Of a stretch of DNA of 64,000 bases, positions 57,040 to 64,000 are shown piece after piece. How positions within the stretch are numbered: position 1 is the stretch's first letter; the number at the start of each line of letters is the position of its first letter. The stretch is from Cryptomeria japonica (lineage: Eukaryota > Streptophyta > Pinopsida > Cupressales > Cupressaceae): assembly GCF_030272615.1 (NCBI RefSeq), contig NC_081415.1, positions 233,193,303 through 233,257,302 on the forward strand, written 5' to 3'. The translations under genes and the position numbers were made by a program. The notes below the pieces were generated by a model. The model was given only the letters and a program-made list of their open reading frames with translations, was not told the DNA's origin and ran no database searches.

Positions 57040-57468
57040 GAAAATATTGAAAATATTAGATATCGAAACACAAAAAAACTAAAATATTTTCAAACGCATG
57101 ACAAAAAATTACACATACAATGAATGCGTGGTAGTTATTACTAATGGGGTGCACTTATAGCTTTTACGTGCCATTTAGATCTAATGTGTAATGATATGAG
57201 TGCATGCATAACATTAAATACTTATGCATGATGATATGTATGAATGGAGTACCTTCTATACTAATGTGTAATGCTATGAATGATTGTGTAACAATTAAGG
57301 AATTTGCGGTATAGTTAAGGCGAATGCATGAAAATCGATATGCCAATGCATGATGCAAAGGAAAAAATGATCACTTAATTTTTTTTGGAAAATAGCGAAA
57401 AAAGGCAAAAAATCAAGATGTTTTTTGAAAAAATACCATGCCGCTAGTCCCAGGAGGTCTCTAATATG
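57040..57468 (+). other. Tat element 3' region adjacent to NA-2
   Basis: AT-rich with irregular repeats of 'taatgtgtaatgatatgagtg' type ('atgtgtaatgctatgaatg' near 57260). No gene is supported. The last five bases, atatg, should be the NA-2 target duplication. The Tat 3' LTR is expected beyond NA-2. Confidence 0.5.
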
Positions 57469-58712
57469 TGATGAATACTAAGAGTGGGGGGGTGAATTAG
57501 TATGCCAAAAATCTTTACACTTAAACATTTTGCAAGACTAATAGTAAACCGGTAAAACAGTTTAGCAGACAAACCAGTTAACACACATGCAAACCAAATA
57601 GCTAATAATGCATTCACCCACAGAAGAAAAAACACCATAACACAAGATATTTTGACATGGAAACTCAAATGGGAAAAACCACAGTGAGATGGAACTCACA
57701 AGTAACTATATGCAGAATAGGAACCAGACCGGTTAAGGTCTTTACAATGTTCTTTACCAAACCAGATCCTGTTAGGAATCTCAATCTCTATTAGGAGATA
57801 AGTTTGATTAAAGACTACCTTGCTAGAGGATTTTAGATCCATAGATGTGAACCACCTAAGTTAGAGGATTTACAAAAGGCATTTGGGCCTACCCGGTTAA
57901 GGGCTATAGACTTGTCAAAGATGTGAGTAATCAACAAGTGTTTGATCTAGCTAGTAGCACAGACTGCTCGGTTAAATCCTTGATAGCTCGTTCCTAATGC
58001 ACTCCAGCATTACTTCAGTCTTCTACACATTCATATTCTCTCCAACACCTCAACCACCTTAAACCCTATCAACAACATAAACTTTTGCTACAACCACATA
58101 AACAACCTAAAACCCTAGACATGATGTCCTTATAAAGGAATCTGATTTCATGTCGGTCCAATAGGATTACATAACAATTTCCTAGGTTCAATGAACCTAG
58201 ACATACTTGGTACCATGACACAAAAAGCACCGTTAAAGTGTCAGCACCATCAAACAATCAGTGGATGGTAACTCATCACAAAATCTCAATTGATAACTCA
58301 TCACAGAGTATTACTGGTTCATATAAAATGTCGGTTGTCGGTTTGACAAAAATGAAGATTGGTAAAAATGTGTTATGCCACTTTAATTCCTCGTACCACT
58401 TGGGATCCATGAAGTATTACCAGTTCATATAAAATGTCGGTTTCTGGTTTGACAAAAATGAAGATTGGTAAATATGTGTTATGCCGCTTTAATCCCTCGT
58501 ACCGCTTGGGATCCACTAACCGCTTGGGATCAACATGCCACTTCAGACCGGGAAACACATTCTGCAAAACACTAATAGTCTAAAGACTATAATACAACAT
58601 ACCGATTGGAACAAATACGGGTTGTAATCTAACTCATACATATAAAGGGGATCTCAATGCAAGTGTGTGTCCATCAATGACAATCACAACATAAACATCA
58701 AAAATGCCAACA
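57469..58712 (-). repeat. 3' LTR of NA-2
   Basis: It starts TGATGAATACTAAGAGTGGGG and ends AAAATGCCAACA on the plus strand. Start confirmed by the same TGATGAATACTAAGAGGGG at 63982. Contains the G-run plus 'gtgaattag', 'tggaaactcaaatgggaaaa' with 'accacagtgagat', and an internal duplication at about 58310-58520 ('tcatataaaatgtcggtt' and 'ttgacaaaaatgaagattgg' each twice). Confidence 0.9.
58310..58530 (+). repeat. Direct repeat of about 117 bp inside the NA-2 LTR
   Basis: The block 'ttactggttcatataaaatg' at about 58311 through 'cctcgtaccacttgggatcc' recurs from about 58418 as 'taccagttcatataaaatg' through 'cctcgtaccgcttgggatcc'. A third partial 'cgcttgggatc' follows. Local tandem duplication within the LTR. 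Confidence 0.85.
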
Positions 58713-58926
58713 ATCTCCCCCTTTGGCATTGATGGCAACACTTAGGAAAATAAAATTTTGACATCTAAGTGCTTACAACAAAGTCATGCCACTAGCAAAA
58801 TTTCTCCCCCTAAGCATATACACTATCCCTTTAACAATACAATGTATAACACTTTTGCATATAGAGCATAAACATTGAGATATTCAGAGCATATATCAAA
58901 ATTTTGATTACCAGATACTTCTCCAA
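58713..58926 (-). promoter_or_regulatory. NA-2 3' untranslated region with polypurine tract and inverted repeat
   Basis: On the minus strand ccaaagggggagat (58713-58726) abuts the LTR, the same as NA-1 and the copia elements. CATTGATGG at 58727-58735 is the exact reverse complement of CCATCAATG at 58671-58679 inside the LTR. A second pyrimidine block 'tttctccccctaagc' lies near 58801. Confidence 0.85.
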
Positions 58927-61900
58927 AATAGAATTCTACTTCTTTTGAGGACTCAAGTAGGGAGGTGGCTACTTATTTTTTTGTCTGCATCTGGGAGACC
59001 TGTTCTTCCATGGCATCAATTGTTGTCATCTCTTGTGTAGCTATTAAGGCATCCAGGTTTAGATAACACTTCTGAAGAATTTGCAATCATGGGAGTAGAA
59101 CCAGTTGTAGCTCCTGCAAATCTCTAGACTGGGTGCTGATCTCTTGCTCCATTTTTGCTAACTAGATGTGAAACTGGTGAACGGTTTGCCCATAAGTTGT
59201 AAAGGAATCATAAGGGGGCTTGAATGTGCTCATGTAGGACTGCAAGTTTGTTTGAAGCTTTTGCTTCTGAGCTAGCACATCATCATAGAACAGATGGGGT
59301 TAGTAGATCTTGCTAAGTAGCAGATTCCCCTCATCTAGAGCATCCCTTATATCCTTTTGTTCTTTCTTTAGTTTAGACCGGAGCTCATTCAACTTCTTCA
59401 CCAGAGCTATATTAAGAGCTTTTTGATGCTCCTTCTTGACATTTGCCTTTGCTACCTCTTCTAGGCTCTACACCTGATCATCCACTACTGTGCATACGAG
59501 CTTAAGTTTAGCTAGTGATGAATCAGTGTTGGGAAGATTTGTATCGGGTACCAAACCGGTAAGAGTGTCCACAGCTGCTTGAATTACATCATTCTCCTTC
59601 TTCCTTTGAATAATTTCAAGGCACTCTTGAGCAACCTTGATGCTCTGCATTAGCTCCATTTCACTTGCAGACTAGAGATCGATAGGACTGGTGAGATCAG
59701 CTTGTTTGGCTTGACACCCGATTGCCTTCAGAGTCTCCATCTGGGTGCTCTTTTCTGCTTCTCCTACCTTATCCTCTTCCGCTTTCTTCTTCTCTACTTC
59801 TCTCCTCTTCTCCACTTCCTTATCCTCCTCTTCTTTTTTCTTCTTTTCTTCTTTCCTTTTCTCCTCTTCTTTGTCCTCTTCTTCCTTCTTCCTTTTCTCT
59901 GCTTCTCTCCTCTTCTCTTCTTCCTTGTCTTCCTCTTCATTCTTTTTCTTTTCATCTTCTTGCTTCTTTTTCTCTTCTTCATCCTTCTTCTTCTTCTCCT
60001 CTTCATCTTTCTTCTTCTTCTCTTCTTCATCCTTTTTCTTCTTCTCTTCTTCATTCATTTTCTTCTTCTCTTCTTTATCCTTTTTCTTCTTTTCTTCTTC
60101 ATCCTTTTTCTTCTTTTCTTCTTCATCCTTTTTCCTCTACTTGACCTATTCATTTGTCGCTTCCTGTCTGTCCTCAACTTACTTATCAACCTATTTAGCC
60201 TATTGCTCCTATCGTGTTGCCTCAGATGGTGCTTCCTAAGTAACATCTTCTACGTCCAGGTCATTGACATCAATAGTGTCGATCGGTTCATCAATTGGGT
60301 TTCCTTCATCATCAAATGCTTAATCCAGTTTTGTTATAACCGGTTCTTTCTAAGCTTGTCGGTTGGCTTCAGCCACTCAATGCATCTTCAGAGCTTGTAG
60401 AGCATGAGTGTGTGTATCCTTGAGCACTTCCTTACTCTTCCCTTCCAGTAACAGGAGTCTTCTTCTTCTCATGAAGAAAAGACCTTTGTATTTGTTCATG
60501 ACATCGAACAGTTCCGAATTTGATACATCGGGAAAATGTTCAGCAAATTTTTTTTCTCTCATTTCCTGTTCCTGCTTTATGGCAATGCGCCATTTATTGT
60601 CTAAGGACTTTTACAAAGAATTTGATGTTTTAGATCTAATTTTTGAAGGTGACTGGTCATTAACACTTAAATACTGAATTATTTCCTTTTCAACCGCTTC
60701 CTTTTCATCATTATAAAAGTCATCAAAATACTCAATTAAATCATGTAGCAATTTTCTCCTAATGTTCTTTATTATTCTTTGACAATGTGTCAAAGGTTTA
60801 TAGGAGGAGATATCAATATTTATCAGTGCAGATGATGTCGGTTCATTCTTTGTCTTCTTTCTTATCTGTCTTGCTTTCTTGGGCTGCTCCTTAGACATAG
60901 TTTCCTTTGAGTCTGGTGTATTGCTTTTTGTCTTCCTTTTCCTCTTGATGACTTTAGCCAGTGCTTCTTTCAATTTCTTCTTGGTTGGTGACTGCTTGGT
61001 CACTTTTGGAGTTGCAGTAGTGACCGGTGCAGTTGTTGCAGGCATTGCCTTTGCCTTCTTTGCTACAGGTTCTTTTCCTTTCTTTGTAGAGGGTTCCTCG
61101 ACTGGTGTAACCCTTTCCAGATAGGTTCTAGTCCTCTTTGCCTTAGGATCAAGAGGTGAGGCAATAAGGGTAGAGGCATACCCTTCCAGCATATTGTACA
61201 TCACCTCATAGCCCATTGGCTCCACTTCTTCCTATCTGGGCTCAACAACCTCCATTATGAATTTATCCACTTGGATGGTGAAAAAGATATTGTCTTCATA
61301 TTTCTTGACGATGTCACCCAATATCCTCATTCTTTGGCTCATTTTCCATCTGAACTCATCAAAATACTTGTTCAGAACATCAGGGTAACCGGTTCCAATT
61401 GCTTGAATGCTTTCCTTGATTTACTTGGTCACCGGTTGGTCAACAGACCATTGGACATCTCCTACTCCTGGAAAGTAGCCTTGGAAATAGAAGAACAACC
61501 CAACCAGTAGTTGTCCAAACTTGAACCTTTGTGCATTATCTTGTTTGATCGACTTCAGATTCAATAGGAGTTGTCTCTGCATACCAATGCACAGGTCAAA
61601 TGATGCATCCTCCTTTATCATCCGGTAAGCGGCATTTACCGCTGCAACAGATATAGAGTTAATTCTACTGGAAGAGAATGTCTGGTAGCCTATCACCATG
61701 TAGGCATACTTAACCAAATCATCCTTGATAGAATTGACTGTCATGCCTTGTGAGTCGCTCACTGAATCGGTGAGCTTGGACATTTTAGTTTTTCTTACCA
61801 TCTTTAGGGCTGGCACTTCCCCTATGTTGTAGAATCTGGTGACTATATGAATTGCTTGTGGCGTGATATCATGTGTTCTCTCCAGGTACATATTGTCACC

Positions 61901-62203
61901 ATGGACTCTTCTTAGAATGATCCTTATATGATCCTCTGTGAAATCATCTAGGAAGTAAACAACATTGTGGAGCTTCTTCTTCTCCAAAATATTATACTCC
62001 GGTTTGATCTTCTTATCCTTTCCACAAAATAAACCTAACTTGGAGTGGATAGCTAGAGACCCTAGGTCTTTAATCTTGCAATCTATGTAGTCAAAAATTC
62101 CCTCTTCTACTATCACACCAGCCGGATTATACTTAGACTTTCATTGAATAAAACTTGCAGACTCGATAGATGCACTAGAACTAGTATGAGATGCGGAAGC
62201 CAT
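58927..62203 (-). pseudogene. NA-2 ORF2: large protein of unknown family
   Basis: One reading frame of about 1090 codons broken by a dozen or so point stops, with no frameshift needed. It starts M-A-S-A-S-H-T-S-S-S. The conserved N-terminal domain has 'HDITPQAIHIVTRFYNIGEV', 'YMVIGYQTFSSSRINSISVA' and 'NAQRFKFGQLLVGLFFYFQG', aligned with NA-1 ORF2. A Lys-rich region follows ('VIKRKRKTKSNTPDSKETMS'), then a helical segment, a long Glu/Lys repeat and a C-terminal coiled coil ending near 58930. The exact stop was not resolved. No enzymatic motif was found. Confidence 0.7.
59770..60136 (-). repeat. Glu/Lys codon repeat within NA-2 ORF2
   Basis: On the minus strand the frame encodes repeated 'KKKDEEE' and 'KKKKDEEEK' units of about 21 to 24 bases, then more irregular 'REAEKRKKEEEDKEEEK' units. 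It would form a charged single alpha-helix. The opposite strand shows long Leu/Phe/Ser-rich open frames that are shadows of this repeat. NA-1 has no equivalent repeat at this position. Confidence 0.9.
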
Positions 62204-62728
62204 GATAGAAATTTTAAGAACTCAAGAAATACCTCTTGAAACACGTGAATTTAGGGCTTGTAGATTCTCCTTCACTTCACACTTCGTCGGTTGCTGAATC
62301 ACTACTTTGTGTTCTCCACTTGACCATTTGTAGTTTGGATTTGAATCTTCTTCATAGTTTCTCAATTTCTCAAAATCTCAGCTCAAATCACCTTTACGTT
62401 GCTCTGCTCTTTGAAAAACTTTTCTTCGCTCGAAAACTGATAGTGAGAAATGATTTGAAAAATGCTTTTAAACATATTCCTCACCTACTGTCATTAATGC
62501 TCCTCCATTAGAGCGTAAACCCTAATTTTCCTTTTTACTGTTTTCGGTCTTCTACCAAATGACAGGTATCACATACTGGTTAAGGTCTTTTACTAGTGTA
62601 AACCAGGGGTTCGAAACATTTCACCGTTTTCTCCCCCTAAGCTTTTCTGAAGCTTAGTTTGCCGGTTCTGTGATTTCCACACTAGGTGTAGAAATCGGTT
62701 CCTCTTGTAACACCACTGGTTTCTTCTT

Positions 62729-63943
62729 CTAGGTTTTGTTCATGTCTACTTGAATAGTGTCAACATCAATGTTTCCTTTCAGAGTGACCGATATATCATC
62801 AAATATGTTCTTTCTTGATCTACAGAATTTGGCAATGTGACCCGGTTTATTGCAGTGATAGCAGACCAATCTAGGTGCTCTCCAAGGTCCATTGTTCATG
62901 TTTCTATTCTTCCTTCTGCATGTTGTAGCAGTATGACCATGACCATGATAGACCATACAATTTTCTCTCCATTTGGTTGCCGCTTGATAGCCATCGCTTC
63001 TTTGGTGATGATTGAAAGCATTAAACCGGTTGTGATTCCGGTTCACAAAAGGTTTAGGACTAGCTCCTTGGGTCCTTTGAGGATATCTATCAATGTTGTT
63101 CATAACTGACCTGCATTCAGATGCTCTATGCCCATACTTGTTGCATGCATAATAGTTACCATTGAATCTATAGGATCTAGGCTTATCATTCAGGAAATAA
63201 GGGAAATTGTTGTAAGCCTTACTCCTACACACATTTGCAGTATGTCCTTCTTTAAGATAGTTGAAGCAAATAGGTTTAAACTTTTGCTTACCTTTATCCT
63301 TTGATGTCGGGTTTTTCCTTGATGCTCCAACATTTGTACCAGAGGTCTCACCTTCCTCATGACCAGAATAACTAAGTCCATTGGTATTTTTGACTGGTTT
63401 GGCAGATTCAAGCTTTTGCTCTAGCTTGAAAGTACTCTTGTTGAGCTTAGTGAGTATTTCCTTTGACTCAGAGAGTTCTTTGGAAATAGTAGCATTTGTT
63501 TCCAATAGGTTTTCATTCTCAGAGATGGCAATGTTCAATTCTCCTTGCATGTCTTCCTTTTCCACTTTGCTTGCATGGAGTTGAGCAGTTAGGGCACTGA
63601 TCTCTTGTTTCAGCTTGGAGATCTCATGATCTCTTTCTTTCACCAGATCTTCAACTTTCCTTCGGTTCTCCAGCTCTTGACACATCCGAATAGTCAGTCC
63701 TTCCAACTCCTTTCTCAGGTTGGAGTTTGATTCATTCAACTTATTTACTTCTGCAATTAGGGCTTCCATGTTTGCTTCATCTGAAGAACTATTTTCAGAT
63801 AGCTCTATCAACTTTTCAACATGTTCTCTCTTTTTTTCTTGAGATGCCTTGTATTTGACCATAAGATCATCATAGGCTTTCTTAGACTGAGTGAGACGAT
63901 GTGTAAGTTCCCTTATAGAGTATTCCCCCATATCTCTTTCCAA
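62729..63943 (-). CDS. NA-2 ORF1: coiled-coil, four-knuckle gag-like protein, intact
   Basis: 404 codons without a stop, starting M-E-R-D-M-G-E-Y-S-I-R-E-L, 38 bases after the LTR end. Residues 1-180 are a predicted coiled coil ('LVKERDHEISKLKQEISALT'). Four knuckle-like motifs follow: CFNYLKEGHTANVC, YYACNKYGHRASEC, CMVYHGHGHTATTC and CYHCNKPGHIAKFC. The first and third have Tyr at the second Cys position and the second has Tyr at the first. NA-1 ORF1 has four in the same region. Probably an RNA-binding, Gag-like protein; function is inferred. Its intact frame contrasts with the broken ORF2. Confidence 0.85.
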   Translation of the reverse strand: MERDMGEYSIRELTHRLTQSKKAYDDLMVKYKASQEKKREHVEKLIELSENSSSDEANMEALIAEVNKLNESNSNLRKELEGLTIRMCQELENRRKVEDLVKERDHEISKLKQEISALTAQLHASKVEKEDMQGELNIAISENENLLETNATISKELSESKEILTKLNKSTFKLEQKLESAKPVKNTNGLSYSGHEEGETSGTNVGASRKNPTSKDKGKQKFKPICFNYLKEGHTANVCRSKAYNNFPYFLNDKPRSYRFNGNYYACNKYGHRASECRSVMNNIDRYPQRTQGASPKPFVNRNHNRFNAFNHHQRSDGYQAATKWRENCMVYHGHGHTATTCRRKNRNMNNGPWRAPRLVCYHCNKPGHIAKFCRSRKNIFDDISVTLKGNIDVDTIQVDMNKT

Positions 63944-63967
63944 GTGGTTAAACTTATAGAAAGGTAG

Positions 63968-63981
63968 GCTCTGATACCAAT
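63968..63981 (-). promoter_or_regulatory. Primer binding site of NA-2
   Basis: The minus strand reads ATTGGTATCAGAGC directly after the LTR end ...TATTCATCA. The 12-base core is a perfect match to the initiator-Met tRNA complement and is identical to the NA-1 site. Confidence 0.9.
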
Positions 63982-64000
63982 TGATGAATACTAAGAGGGG
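63982..64000 (-). repeat. Start of the NA-2 5' LTR at the window edge
   Basis: The last 19 bases, TGATGAATACTAAGAGGGG, equal the left tip of the 3' LTR at 57469 apart from the G-run variation. The rest of the LTR lies outside the window. Confidence 0.88.

Larger units (their letters stand above)
11594..57468 (+). mobile_element. Tat-type Ty3/gypsy element with four nested insertions
   Basis: The pieces not claimed by later insertions read in order as one plus-strand element: 5' LTR, primer site, long leader, gag, protease, G-patch-like segment, RT, RNase H, second RNase H, integrase, and a long 3' region with an antisense plant-mobile-domain gene. The interruptions show target duplications: gtatc around copia-2, gtatt/atatt around copia-3, acggg/actgg around NA-1. 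A second RNase H between the first and integrase is a hallmark of the Tat lineage. The 3' LTR is not in the window, so the element continues right of NA-2. Confidence 0.8.
57469..64000 (-). mobile_element. NA-2: second non-autonomous LTR element, 5' LTR off-window
   Basis: Minus-strand element with a full 3' LTR (57469-58712), polypurine tract, ORF2, ORF1, primer site and the first 19 bases of the 5' LTR at the window edge. Same plan as NA-1: no protease, integrase, RT or RNase H, a gag-like ORF1 and an ORF2 of about 1090 codons. Protein similarity to NA-1 ORF2 is clear but far from identical, and the LTRs are not alignable overall, so it is a separate subfamily. ORF1 is open throughout. Confidence 0.9.

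Noticed and set aside
59702-60400. Plus-strand 232-codon Leu/Phe-rich frame that looks like a membrane protein
   Set aside because: It is the reverse-strand shadow of the Glu/Lys codon repeat of NA-2 ORF2; composition alone creates the hydrophobic look, and other frames there are also open.
1-64000. Host protein-coding, tRNA or rRNA genes
   Set aside because: Every protein-like frame could be assigned to a retroelement or had no support, and no stretch resembled a tRNA cloverleaf or rRNA on reading. A dedicated RNA search could not be run.

Overview
The window is plant nuclear DNA made almost entirely of nested retrotransposons. I found no host gene, rRNA, tRNA or CRISPR array. The mix suggests a large, repeat-rich plant genome: Ty1/copia elements with long LTRs, a Tat-type Ty3/gypsy element with two RNase H domains and an antisense plant-mobile-domain ORF, and an L1-type LINE with a zinc-knuckle ORF1 and a C-terminal RNase H. 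A conifer or other gymnosperm is my guess, but nothing here proves it.

The layout is a tower of insertions, mostly resolved by LTR tips and target-site duplications (TSDs). (1) The base is a decayed Ty3/gypsy leader and gag (1-5596, plus strand), split by a short LTR element with almost no interior (1595-3554, TSD cccat). (2) It is broken at 5597 by copia-1 (minus strand). (3) Copia-1's 5' LTR is cut at 11593 by a Tat-type gypsy element (plus strand). That element owns all the sequence between the later insertions: LTR 11594-12841, leader pieces 12842-14204, 29877-30400, 37088-37266 and 43933-44621, gag-pol 44622-52386, and a 3' region with an antisense plant-mobile-domain gene up to 57468. 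(4) Four elements sit inside it: copia-2 (14205-29871, TSD gtatc), copia-3 (30401-37087), NA-1 (37267-43932) and NA-2 (57469 to beyond the window). (5) Copia-2 carries an 8.0-kb LINE in its 3' LTR (14609-22629, perfect 18-bp TSD). The missing right halves of the Tat element, of copia-1's LTR and of the base element should follow beyond 64000, in that order.

NA-1 and NA-2 are the most novel items. They are LTR retrotransposons with no protease, integrase or reverse transcriptase. Each carries a coiled-coil ORF1 with four zinc-knuckle-like motifs and a second ORF of about 1090 codons that I cannot assign to a known family. The two copies are diverged but clearly homologous in both ORFs. Their LTR tips, initiator-Met primer site, polypurine tract, LTR G-run and a conserved inverted repeat around the polypurine tract match the three copia elements, which suggests they are moved in trans by copia enzymes. 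The ORF2 N-terminal domain, an extra ORF3 at the 3' end of the LINE, and the antisense mobile-domain gene of the Tat element share a similar motif layout, so three unrelated retroelement types here may carry relatives of one protein family.

Most coding frames are broken, largely by point stops (often TAG) with few indels, as expected from long silencing and cytosine deamination. Long uninterrupted pieces are NA-2 ORF1 (404 codons), copia-3 gag (360 codons) and a 436-codon piece of Tat gag.
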